Position numbers and translations under genes: made by a program. DNA of 6,672 nucleotides, taken from the NCBI GenBank assembly GCA_021788515.1, contig JAJYKN010000077.1, forward strand, positions 1 to 6,672, given 5' to 3'. Position 1 is the first letter of the stretch; each line of letters opens with the position of its first letter. This document shows, piece after piece, positions 1-5,643 of this stretch. The notes below the pieces were generated by a model. The model made no database searches, was not told the origin of the DNA, and saw only the letters and a program-made list of their open reading frames with translations. The stretch comes from Nitrospirota bacterium. Lineage in GTDB: Bacteria; Nitrospirota; UBA9217.

Positions 1-1048
1 GCGGGTTTTCCATGTAATGCTGCGGCTCCTTCGCTCTGTCGAAAAAGGGAACCAATGCATAGGCGAGAAAATTTAATCCGGGGAAGATGACGCCGCCGAT
101 GGTCTCGGGCGTTATCTTCCCTCCCAAGACGGTAAACACCAGATCGCCGGGCACGAGTTTCAGGAATCCATAGACGACGAGAAAATACCAGTCAGGCCTC
201 ATCACGGGCGTTCCCGGCGACGGAGGGCCGTAGGTTTCGATGGGGTTCAACGGGACATAGGCGGCCATCAGTACGACCACGAACAGCAGGAACAAAAAAT
301 ACGACAGGCTGATGACGGCCTGTTCGGGCCAGATCGGGATGCCGATGAGCCTCCTGCCGCCCTGTGCTTCTTTCCGGGCCTTGTTGGACTTCGGCTCGGT
401 ATGTTTCTGTTTTACCAGAATGACCAGGTGCGTGCTGATGAGCCCGATCAGCGTAGCAGGAATCAGCATAACATGCATGAAGAAGAAGCGCGGTACGGTC
501 CCGTCCGAAGGAAAGTCGCCGGCAAAGAGCAGCCTTGCCGTCCAGTCCCCGATCCACGGCATTGACTTTGCCACGTAGTAGGAGATGGACGTCGCCGTCA
601 CCGAGAATTGACTAAAGGGAAGCAGATAGCCGGTAAATGCCGCTACCATCGCCATGCCCCAGAGGGAGAGCCCGAGGAGCCAGTTTATCTCCCGCGGTTT
701 CCGGTAGGCCGAGGTGAAGTACACCCTCAAGAGATGGGCCAGGATAGCGGCGATCATGATCATGGCGGACCAGTGGTGGATACGCCTGACGATCATGCCC
801 ATCGGAAGCAGGTCGATCCTTACCACGCTCGCGTAAGCTGCCGGCACCATCGCTCCAAAAAGGGAAACCATCCGTGTCGAAGGTTCATACAGGAACCCGA
901 GGAAGATGCCCGTTGCGACCAGGATCATGAAGGAGAAGAGCGCCGTTTCCCCGAGCAGGAACGTAGGGTGCGTCGGGAATGTCTTGCTCAGGAATTTCTC
1001 CTTGAACTTCCTGAGCTCCAATCTTTCATCCAACCATTTAAAAATCAT
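1..1048 (-). CDS. petB: Cytochrome b (b6 plus subunit IV fused) of a bc-type quinol oxidoreductase; 3' end cut by window
   Basis: This is the membrane subunit that carries two b haems and oxidises quinol at the Qo site. From ATG at 1048 it reads 349 codons without a stop and leaves the window, so the C-terminus is missing. Four haem-ligand histidines are visible: H91 and H105 in helix B (IHHWSA...AHLLR) and H192 and H207 in helix D. The 14-residue gap between the second pair is the b6-type spacing. A subunit IV-like half follows in the same chain, with PDWY at 285-288 (the PEWY-equivalent Qo loop) and PFFDR near 340. Residue 31, where b6 has the haem ci cysteine (YCLGG), is leucine, so haem ci is probably absent. 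The start lies 19 nt after the Rieske stop, with a GAGG about 10 nt upstream. The b6 resemblance is seen; the electron path is inferred from the family. Confidence 0.93.
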   Translation of the reverse strand, partial: MIFKWLDERLELRKFKEKFLSKTFPTHPTFLLGETALFSFMILVATGIFLGFLYEPSTRMVSLFGAMVPAAYASVVRIDLLPMGMIVRRIHHWSAMIMIAAILAHLLRVYFTSAYRKPREINWLLGLSLWGMAMVAAFTGYLLPFSQFSVTATSISYYVAKSMPWIGDWTARLLFAGDFPSDGTVPRFFFMHVMLIPATLIGLISTHLVILVKQKHTEPKSNKARKEAQGGRRLIGIPIWPEQAVISLSYFLFLLFVVVLMAAYVPLNPIETYGPPSPGTPVMRPDWYFLVVYGFLKLVPGDLVFTVLGGKITPETIGGVIFPGLNFLAYALVPFFDRAKEPQHYMENP

Positions 1049-1067
1049 GGCAATGTCCTCGCGCCGC

Positions 1068-1682
1068 CTAGACCTGCGGTCCGATCGGTCCGTTGAAATC
1101 GCTGGTAAAGGCAAGCGTTCCGTCCGGGCCCACCTTGACTCCGATCTGGGAGAGCGGAATCGGGGCAGGACCGCCCATGACCTTCGCTCCCTCAGCGGGA
1201 TTGAATATGCTTCCGTGGCAGTGGCATTCCGTGACCGAGGCATCGGGCGATTCCTTATTTGCGGCCCAGGAGACGGTGCATCCGAGATGGGTGCAGATGG
1301 CGCTGTAGGCCGCGAAGCCCTTGTCCGTCAGCGAGATGTCGGTGGGCGGTTTGAATGCTTTTTCGTCCAGTTTGATCAGCTGGATGAGGTTTGCCGGATT
1401 CGACGATTTGCCCGTGGGATAGACAAGCACCGCGTCGCCCACCTTCATCGATGAAGCCTCTACAGCAGACCCCGCGCTGTTGCCCTCGGCATAGACAAGC
1501 ACATCTCCCGGCTGTATCGTGGCAACATACCCCCCGCCCTTCTTTTCAGGAACAAGCAATTTCAGCATGGCCACAAGAGATGCGAAAGCGCCTGCAAGCG
1601 AGGCGAGCAATACTCCGAGGGTGAATCTCCTCCTCGTGATCCCTTCCTTGGCGCCTCCGTTCCCGGAGCTCCCGTCTACCAT
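1068..1682 (-). CDS. Rieske [2Fe-2S] protein of the cytochrome bc complex
   Basis: This is the high-potential iron-sulfur subunit that takes one electron from quinol at the Qo site of cytochrome b and passes it to a cytochrome c. It has 204 residues. An N-terminal twin-arginine motif (TRRRF, 16-20) is followed by a hydrophobic segment at about 22-43, which fits Tat export with an uncleaved anchor. Rieske box I is CTHLGC (130-135) and box II is CHCHGS (153-158). Cluster ligands are C130, H132, C153 and H156, and the C135-C155 pair should form the disulfide. GPAP (171-174) is the Pro loop. Box II has His where most family members have Pro (CPCHGS), and the loop between the boxes is a few residues longer than in plant or cyanobacterial b6f. 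The start overlaps the previous gene by 7 nt and is fixed by the GAGGAGG at 1690-1696. Nomenclature (petA, petC or qcrA) varies, so no symbol is given. Confidence 0.95.
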   Translation of the reverse strand: MVDGSSGNGGAKEGITRRRFTLGVLLASLAGAFASLVAMLKLLVPEKKGGGYVATIQPGDVLVYAEGNSAGSAVEASSMKVGDAVLVYPTGKSSNPANLIQLIKLDEKAFKPPTDISLTDKGFAAYSAICTHLGCTVSWAANKESPDASVTECHCHGSIFNPAEGAKVMGGPAPIPLSQIGVKVGPDGTLAFTSDFNGPIGPQV

Positions 1683-1939
1683 AGTAGTTCCTCCTCGCGG
1701 TCCTCCGATACCTCCCTGAAGGGAATGAAATATCGGGCAAAGAGTACGATCTCAACGCCCGCAATCAGAAACTCGCACGCAAGCAAGGTGCTGAGGAGGT
1801 AATCGCTTCCCTTACCGGTTATCAGGAGATAGGCAAAGGCAGCCCCTGCGCCGAGAAGCAGGATTGCCAGGATCACGACTGCGATCACGGCGGCCTTTGA
1901 ATAAGCGGGTTTGCTTTCCGTTATGATCTCAAAGCTCAT
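1676..1939 (-). CDS. Small two-helix membrane protein of the bc-complex operon, unknown function
   Basis: This 87-residue protein is not one I recognise by family. It has a short polar N-terminus, a first membrane segment at about 15-41 (rich in Ala, Val, Leu), a short Gly/Lys/Ser linker, and a second segment at about 46-72. The tail is acidic (EDREEE, ending LLW). Its ATG comes 1 nt after the cytochrome c stop, with AGAGGA overlapping that gene's last codons as ribosome binding site. Its 3' end overlaps the Rieske gene by 7 nt. This tight packing between redox subunits suggests a structural or assembly subunit of the same complex, possibly comparable in role to the small single-helix subunits of b6f. 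It contains only one cysteine and no CxxCH, so it is unlikely to carry a redox centre itself. The function is inferred from context only. Confidence 0.85.
   Translation of the reverse strand: MSFEIITESKPAYSKAAVIAVVILAILLLGAGAAFAYLLITGKGSDYLLSTLLACEFLIAGVEIVLFARYFIPFREVSEDREEELLW
1690..1696 (-). promoter_or_regulatory. Shine-Dalgarno site of the Rieske gene, inside the upstream gene
   Basis: GAGGAGG on the minus strand lies 7 nt before the Rieske ATG at 1682. It encodes part of the acidic tail of the preceding small membrane protein. The site decides the Rieske start and, with the 7-nt gene overlap, suggests translational coupling. Confidence 0.75.
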
Positions 1940-1940
1940 A

Positions 1941-2672
1941 TCATTTCCTCTTTTCCAGAATGATATACAAGAGATAGCTGATGACGAATAAGACGAGCAC
2001 TGCGCCGAACGCGAAGAAGCCGATCTGAAAGGCGTCGAGTTCGCTGGGGAACTCAGGAGTGAACGGCGGCTTCTTTCCCGTCATTTTTTCCTGCGCAAGT
2101 TTTATCCGTATGCCCGACAGCGCGTTCACCGTTGATGCGGTCACATTCATCGGATCTATCTGATCAAAACCCGTCGTATCCTTATGGCAGCTCTCACAAA
2201 CCTTGGGCACCGCCGGTATCGTATTCCGGTGCGCCTGGTGGCAGGTCACGCAGGAGGGCCCGCCCTTCTGGTCAAGATACGCCTTGCCCATGATGCTCTT
2301 TGCGTACCGGTCGACGGATTCGCGGTGGCACTGGGCGCACAGGTTAAACAACGCCTTTCCGGAAGGCTTGCCGATGAAACCGTGGTCTTTCGACATGGCG
2401 CGCGACATCCTGTCTGCAAACCCCTGCCCGGCAAGACCCTTTACATTCCCTACATCGACACTTGCATCTCCCCCATGGCAGAGGTCGCAGGTAATTCCGT
2501 TCTGCTGGTGGATCGAACCGTTCCATTCCACGACAGGCCGCGCAAGTTCGCCTCCCAGAAAGGTGTGGCAGGTCACGCATGCCCCGCGCCCCTGCGCGGC
2601 CGGCGCAGCCGTTCCGCACAGAACGAACGCCACTGCCCAGCACAGCGCAACTACACGGCTCTTTTTATTCAT
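1941..2672 (-). CDS. Pentahaem cytochrome c with C-terminal membrane anchor
   Basis: This is a periplasmic multihaem cytochrome, probably the electron acceptor from the Rieske protein or the link to a downstream carrier. It has 243 residues. A signal peptide spans about 1-26 (basic MNKK start, hydrophobic core, AAPAA before the likely cut). Five CxxCH motifs begin at C32, C62, C112, C141 and C159. Further histidines at H55, H97 and H148 could be distal ligands for three haems, leaving Met or other residues for the rest. A single membrane segment at about 215-239 is followed by EKRK, so the haem domain faces the periplasm and is tethered at its C-terminus, unlike NapC/NirT proteins, which are anchored at the N-terminus. 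It is first in the operon. A GCGAGG lies 8-13 nt before the ATG at 2672. The haem count is seen directly; the role as the cytochrome c1 or f replacement is inferred. Confidence 0.93.
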   Translation of the reverse strand: MNKKSRVVALCWAVAFVLCGTAAPAAQGRGACVTCHTFLGGELARPVVEWNGSIHQQNGITCDLCHGGDASVDVGNVKGLAGQGFADRMSRAMSKDHGFIGKPSGKALFNLCAQCHRESVDRYAKSIMGKAYLDQKGGPSCVTCHQAHRNTIPAVPKVCESCHKDTTGFDQIDPMNVTASTVNALSGIRIKLAQEKMTGKKPPFTPEFPSELDAFQIGFFAFGAVLVLFVISYLLYIILEKRK

Positions 2673-2793
2673 GATATCTGCCTCGCATGGTATCCCGATA
2701 GTAGTAACGAGAACAACCTTTTCGCTTTTGGCACTCAGTAATGCGAGCGGGACCAGCGGTCACCGTTGCATAGAGACAGCTCACGTCATTTTC

Positions 2794-2813
2794 TTCAGGC
2801 GGGCGTGCCTGAA
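2794..2813. promoter_or_regulatory. Perfect 7-bp inverted repeat upstream of the bc operon, possible operator
   Basis: TTCAGGC and GCCTGAA are separated by six bases (GGGCGT). The dyad is centred about 130 bp upstream of the cytochrome c start, within the presumed control region. It could be a binding site for a dimeric regulator or a hairpin in the leader. A T-run occurs on the plus strand, but only about 12 bases after the dyad, too far for a standard terminator. Its role is inferred. Confidence 0.35.
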
Positions 2814-2910
2814 ACCGAAAGGATTTTTTTGTAAAAACACAACAGGGCACAATTTCCCGGATGCCTGTGATTTCATACAATTTAGTATATCAGAAAGAAT
2901 CGACGAAGGT

Positions 2911-3111
2911 ATGGTACTGTACAAAAATCTTTCTTCGTTGATTGACTTTGACCCAAACTACAAGTCTATTCCATCTTCAATGCACCGCGTTTCAAATGAT
3001 AAAATAGCCATCGAACTTGTATTTTCTGATTCACGCCGTCCTCCACAGATGAATAATAGCTCATACTTTTTCTACAGGTTCAATGCGGAAGTAAGCCGCT
3101 TGTCGGCTTGA
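2911..3111 (+). CDS. Doubtful 66-residue ORF, unknown
   Basis: ATG at 2911 to TGA at 3109 gives 66 residues in AT-rich DNA, with a protein-like composition (alternating hydrophobic and polar residues around DKIAIELVFSD, then an aromatic run SSYFFYRF). I do not recognise it. The only Shine-Dalgarno-like bases (GAAGG) end one base before the ATG, which is too close. The frame stays open far upstream, but that part lies antisense to the cytochrome c gene. The stop codon sits in the hairpin at 3093-3111, an arrangement also seen in integron cassettes. It may be a real small gene, a remnant, or chance. Confidence 0.22.
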   Translation: MVLYKNLSSLIDFDPNYKSIPSSMHRVSNDKIAIELVFSDSRRPPQMNNSSYFFYRFNAEVSRLSA

Positions 3112-3125
3112 CGGACTAGTTGGGC
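3078..3125 (+). other. attC-like imperfect palindrome (weak)
   Basis: The segment runs from GTTCAAT (3078-3084) through AAGCCG, loop CTTGT, CGGCTT (3093-3109) to GTTGGGC (3119-3125). GTTGGGC fits the integron R' core GTTRRRY, and GTTCAAT fits RYYYAAC in six of seven positions; the two can pair fully if G-T pairs are allowed. The spacers between inner and outer arms are not complementary. At 48 bp it is shorter than usual attC sites, and no integrase or second site is visible. It may simply be a hairpin. Confidence 0.18.
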
Positions 3126-3148
3126 AATATCATTGGACTTCCTCGCTA

Positions 3149-3171
3149 AAAGGGCGCGTAGGTGACCCTTT
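3149..3171 (-). terminator. Possible terminator after the broken lipoprotein gene
   Basis: AAAGGG and CCCTTT form a 6-bp stem around an 11-nt loop. On the minus strand the stem ends in TTTT, about 90 nt after the stop of the lipoprotein remnant. The loop is large and the T-run short, so this is a weak call. Confidence 0.25.
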
Positions 3172-3258
3172 CGTCTTCCTCATCTTGCTCAACTTAAACC
3201 GGCCATGAAACCAGCGCTCCGGAAGGAGCAACCATCTCGACTTTGGGGCATAGATCTT

Positions 3259-3542
3259 CTATTGCTTCGAAACAATGAATTTTGCCTTATAATCCGCCTG
3301 CGCTATCGTTGAATCAACTTTCGGATAAGGCTGAAGCCCAGTAATTCGAATTGTATAGTTCAGGAAGTTGGCCTGATTTGGAAAATCAGTAGTTCCAGCC
3401 GTGTTTATCTGAATTGTAGATGAGGAGTTCCCGGTCTTGGTAAGTTCCACTCAACACCAAGAGACGAAGACGTGTTTAAGTCATTGCCATTGCCAGTACA
3501 ACCAACAAGAAGAAACGGGACCAATAGTAGGATGAACTTCAT
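3259..3542 (-). pseudogene. Small lipoprotein gene interrupted by an apparent one-base deletion
   Basis: ATG at 3542 follows a good Shine-Dalgarno site (AAAGGAG at 3549-3555, 6 nt spacing). It opens a lipoprotein start: MKF, a Leu/Val-rich core, then lipobox LLVGC with the modified cysteine at residue 15, followed by a Gly/Asn/Ser linker. This frame ends at TAA 3405-3407 after 45 residues. A second frame, open from GTG at 3450 to TAG at 3259, continues with a Ser/Thr-rich, beta-like sequence (STIQINTAGTTDFPNQ...YTIRITG...KAKFIVSKQ). Adding one G to the GG at 3447-3448 joins the two as ...GVEWELTKTGNSSS..., giving a smooth protein of about 94 residues. The gene is therefore either a recent frameshift pseudogene or intact with a base-calling error. 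If intact, it would be a small outer-membrane or periplasmic lipoprotein of unknown function. Confidence 0.6.
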
Positions 3543-3674
3543 TATATTCTCCTTTCAACAAGGGGATCACGACCCCCTAGATAATACCGGATTTGCGGTG
3601 TTATCGAGTTTATCGATGAACATGCCAACCCCCTCACGCTATTACGCACGAATATATGCCAGATTCACAACGAT

Positions 3675-3718
3675 GTCAACGATGGCTGTCAACTCTGGGC
3701 TGTCAACTCAACGATGGC
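3675..3718. repeat. Interleaved short direct repeats
   Basis: TCAACGATGGC occurs at 3676-3686 and 3708-3718, and GGCTGTCAACTC occurs at 3684-3695 and 3698-3709. The copies interlock, which looks like a small local duplication by slippage. No function is visible. Confidence 0.7.
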
Positions 3719-3728
3719 GAATGAAACC

Positions 3729-3748
3729 TCCCGCGGCAAGCTGCGGGA
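3729..3748 (-). terminator. Dyad downstream of the NUDIX gene, weak terminator candidate
   Basis: TCCCGC and GCGGGA form a perfect 6-bp stem around an 8-nt loop, about 30 nt after the NUDIX stop. On the minus strand it is followed by GGTTTCATT rather than a proper T-run, so intrinsic termination would be inefficient. Confidence 0.3.
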
Positions 3749-3778
3749 AATCGCAAGGTACAGGATTAAAGAAAAGGA

Positions 3779-4495
3779 TCAGATGAAAAGGAAGTCCCGC
3801 TCGCCGCTGAAATAGCGTCGCGCCAGGAGAAGCAGTTTCAGATAGTAATTATCCAGGCAGGGAACAAAATCTTCCATTGAAACTGCAACATGTACCAAGG
3901 AGCCGTTGGCCCGCGTCATTGAAAGAGTAAGAGAAGCGATTTTTCCGGAAAAAAGCGCAACGCCCTGTTCAACATCCAATTCAATAACGCCTTCGAGCTC
4001 TTCCTGCTGCAGGGTAAGGGCTTCAGAGCGAATGTCCCGCAACAGCAGGAACACATCCTGGAACTCGTATTCCCGGACTCCCGGTGTAAAACCGTACACA
4101 AAGACCCGGCGACCGAGCGGAATAAGGTCGGAGAACGACACTTCGAGCCCCAGTTCCTCTTTGATTTCGCGCGGCCCGGCAACGCCGGCGTCTTCTCCGC
4201 TGGCGTAATGTCCGCCCACGCTCACGTCGAATTTTCCCGGGGCGATCTTTTTTGCTGTTGACCGTTTCTGGAAAAGCGCGTAGCCTCTTCCTTGCCGCTG
4301 CCCGATGATGAGGCAGTGAAATGCCCCGTGCCAGGCACCTGTCCTGTGCGCTTCGTCGCGAGCAATGACTTCGCCGGTCTTTCTGCCCCTGCTATCCAGA
4401 ACATCGAAAAGTTCCGTATTTCCTCCGTGCTGCGTAGATGCGTCCTCATTTTTAGACTTGATCATTATAGTGCAAATGCGTCGCCTTTTCATCAT
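3779..4495 (-). CDS. NUDIX hydrolase, isopentenyl-diphosphate-isomerase-like subgroup
   Basis: NUDIX enzymes hydrolyse nucleoside diphosphates linked to another group, and the related IPP isomerases share the fold. This 238-residue protein has a complete Nudix box at about 95-117 (G-x5-E-x7-REIKEELGL), with the metal-binding glutamates E110, E113 and E114. The preceding part (ELFDVLDSRG...TGAWHGAFHCLI...PGKFDVSVGGHYASGE) matches the layout of YfcD/IDI-like proteins, which often lack a proven substrate. A proline (P108) stands just before REIKEE, where alanine or another helix former is usual. The C-terminal 110 residues form an extra helical and strand region without a recognisable motif. The start is ATG 4495 or the adjacent ATG 4492; GGGAG sits 4 or 7 nt upstream respectively, slightly favouring 4492. 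It is transcribed away from the peptidase gene and appears to be single. The substrate cannot be told from the sequence. Confidence 0.92.
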   Translation of the reverse strand: MMKRRRICTIMIKSKNEDASTQHGGNTELFDVLDSRGRKTGEVIARDEAHRTGAWHGAFHCLIIGQRQGRGYALFQKRSTAKKIAPGKFDVSVGGHYASGEDAGVAGPREIKEELGLEVSFSDLIPLGRRVFVYGFTPGVREYEFQDVFLLLRDIRSEALTLQQEELEGVIELDVEQGVALFSGKIASLTLSMTRANGSLVHVAVSMEDFVPCLDNYYLKLLLLARRYFSGERDFLFI

Positions 4496-4501
4496 GATTC
4501 T

Positions 4502-4525
4502 CCCGGCAAAGCTTCAGCTTTCGGG
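4502..4525 (-). promoter_or_regulatory. Leader hairpin touching the NUDIX ribosome binding site
   Basis: On the minus strand, CCCG-AAAGC pairs with GCTTT-CGGG around a TGAA loop, with a 2-nt bulge (4506-4507). The last three G of the stem are the start of the GGGAG ribosome binding site just upstream of ATG 4495. Folding could limit translation. Regulation is inferred, not shown. Confidence 0.35.
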
Positions 4526-4562
4526 CAGCAATCTTTGTCTGGCAACTCCAGCCTGATTTCGG

Positions 4563-4568
4563 TATAAT
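4563..4568 (+). promoter_or_regulatory. Perfect -10 box (TATAAT) before the peptidase gene
   Basis: TATAAT lies 68 bp before the peptidase start in the divergent spacer. The best -35 at 17-bp spacing is TGGCAA, a poor match, and there is no TG extension. This is probably the promoter of the two-gene operon, perhaps needing an activator. Confidence 0.4.
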
Positions 4569-4636
4569 TTTACTGGTTCTGTTCTGCGGACGCCCTCCGG
4601 CGCCGCGACCTCTGATCTGCTGCCTGTCTGTGAGGT

Positions 4637-5629
4637 ATGGGCATATCAACCTTCCTCAATACTTCTGTGGGCATGTATGTGGTCCAGTCGTTCTGCCATT
4701 CCCTTGTTGCGGCGGTGCTCGTCGACCGCGCTTTCAAGGCGTGGAAGATCTATGATCCGCTGATCAGGCAGCGCTTCCGTCTCATCGTCATCCTCTTCCC
4801 GATTTTCTCCTTTCCCCTCTACCAGGTGATCAACCCCGCCAGAAGTTCCGTTTTCTTCAGGATGGATGCCCTCTTTGACAGCAGCAGGTGGCTCACCCTC
4901 GAGCTCGGGTGGGGCGTCCCCGTGGGCGTGCTGTTCCTCGTGGTGCTGGGAGCAACGAGCCTCGTGTTTCTCTTCCAGGAGCTGGTCCCCGTTCTCCGTC
5001 ATTCCATGACGCCGAAACACTCTGTTGACGAAGGGGCCCATTTTGATGCGGGCACGTTTGTCCAGGACACGGCAAAGGTCCTGTCGATCCGGAAGCCCGA
5101 GGTCATACTCATGGACGAGGACGAGCCGTTCCTGTTCTCGGCAACGGGCAGGGCAGCGGTCATTTATCTGTCCTCCGGGCTCACCCGGGTCCTTTCAAGC
5201 GAAGAGCTGCGGGCGGCGATCGCCCACGAAATGGCCCACATCGCCCGGAGCAGGCGTCCGCTGCTTGTCGCACTGTTCCTCTTCCGCATCGTCCAGTTCT
5301 TCAACCCCGTCGTCCTGGTAAAATACCGGAGGGCGGTCAGGGACGAGGAAAAAATCTGCGATGATATGGCCGTCAAACTGACGGGCGACCGCGGGGCGCT
5401 TGCCGGAGCTCTGAAGAATTTTTACCAGAAACCGGATAAGAAGCACGTGCTGTCTTCGTTGCAGTCCTCGTCAGCGAACATGTCGCTTGAGGAATACAGC
5501 CATAATCTTCACCTGGAAAGCAGGATCGCCAGGCTTGAGACGGAGCAGGCGGGACCGGAGCCAGGCCCTTTCGCTCCCTTTGTGTTGACGCTCTCGGCCG
5601 TCATGCTCTTGAACTACCTGATCGTCTGA
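4637..5629 (+). CDS. Integral membrane zinc metalloprotease, M56 (BlaR1/MecR1)-like
   Basis: M56 proteases are membrane zinc peptidases; the known members BlaR1 and MecR1 sense beta-lactams outside and cleave a repressor inside. This protein has 330 residues. Membrane segments lie at about 11-30, 47-65 and 94-113, then a cytoplasmic region with HEMAH (197-201), a fourth segment at about 209-228, and EExxCDD (237-243), whose E238 should be the third zinc ligand, as in the ExxCD motif of BlaR1. A last hydrophobic segment lies at 312-330. The catalytic residues are all present, so activity is expected. No penicillin-binding domain follows the last helix, so the signal must be different or come through a partner. 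An in-frame TGA directly upstream sets 4637 as the earliest start; its GAGG is only 1 nt from the ATG, so ATG 4673 is a possible alternative. An HtpX (M48) relationship is the other option. It is followed after 14 nt by a membrane-anchored partner gene. Confidence 0.85.
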   Translation: MGISTFLNTSVGMYVVQSFCHSLVAAVLVDRAFKAWKIYDPLIRQRFRLIVILFPIFSFPLYQVINPARSSVFFRMDALFDSSRWLTLELGWGVPVGVLFLVVLGATSLVFLFQELVPVLRHSMTPKHSVDEGAHFDAGTFVQDTAKVLSIRKPEVILMDEDEPFLFSATGRAAVIYLSSGLTRVLSSEELRAAIAHEMAHIARSRRPLLVALFLFRIVQFFNPVVLVKYRRAVRDEEKICDDMAVKLTGDRGALAGALKNFYQKPDKKHVLSSLQSSSANMSLEEYSHNLHLESRIARLETEQAGPEPGPFAPFVLTLSAVMLLNYLIV

Positions 5630-5634
5630 CCTAC

Positions 5635-5640
5635 AGGAGG
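5635..5640 (+). promoter_or_regulatory. Shine-Dalgarno site deciding the start at 5644 or 5647
   Basis: AGGAGG sits 3 nt before ATG 5644 and 6 nt before ATG 5647. The second spacing is more usual, so translation probably begins at 5647, one residue shorter. Confidence 0.65.
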
Positions 5641-5643
5641 TGG

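Larger units (their letters stand above)
2673..3258. other. Gene-poor stretch upstream of the bc operon
   Basis: There is no convincing gene here. Moving right from the cytochrome c start, it holds the leader and presumed promoter of the bc operon (no strong sigma-70 match; the best is TTGTTC, 18 nt, TACCAT on the minus strand, close to the start codon). Next come an inverted repeat at 2794-2813, an AT-rich segment with a doubtful plus-strand ORF (2911-3111), and several short hairpins (3093-3109, 3149-3171, and 3216-3229, the last with a GGAA tetraloop). Base composition is more AT-rich than the flanking genes, most clearly at about 2820-3080, which could mark an old insertion. Confidence 0.5.
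3543..3778. other. Spacer between lipoprotein remnant and NUDIX gene
   Basis: On the minus strand, this holds the leader of the lipoprotein gene, including a small hairpin (AGGGG at 3561-3565 pairing with CCCCT at 3574-3578) just before its ribosome binding site, and a TATTAT that could be a -10 box without a clear -35. It also contains a tandem TTATCGA pair at 3601-3607 and 3610-3616, the short repeats at 3675-3718, and a dyad after the NUDIX gene. A plus-strand frame is open from 3585 to TAG 3813-3815 (76 codons, first ATG at 3714) and reads like protein, but has no ribosome binding site and overlaps the NUDIX 3' end. I do not call it a gene. Confidence 0.4.

Noticed and set aside
608..1096. 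Plus-strand frame across the cytochrome b gene
   Set aside because: It is antisense to the haem-ligand region of cytochrome b, has a biased Arg/His/Pro-rich composition, and has no ribosome binding site.
2665..2880. Minus-strand 71-codon frame upstream of the cytochrome c gene
   Set aside because: It overlaps the cytochrome c start, lacks a ribosome binding site and recognisable protein features, and lies in the presumed control region.
2673..2900. Sigma-54 promoter for the bc operon
   Set aside because: GG-rich segments such as AGGCACG were tested, but none has the required GC ten bases after the GG.
2203..2910. Long plus-strand frame leading into the 2911-3111 ORF
   Set aside because: Its first two-thirds are antisense to the cytochrome c gene, whose five CxxCH motifs prove the minus-strand reading; the open frame is a by-product of GC-rich codon use.
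4464..4469. TATAAT on the minus strand inside the NUDIX start region, suggesting a start at internal Met 11
   Set aside because: There is no Shine-Dalgarno site before ATG 4465, while GGGAG precedes ATG 4495/4492; the hexamer is probably chance within coding sequence.
4646..5041. Minus-strand frame across the protease gene
   Set aside because: It is antisense to the membrane segments of the M56-like protein, with a composition rich in Glu, His and Arg typical of shadow frames.
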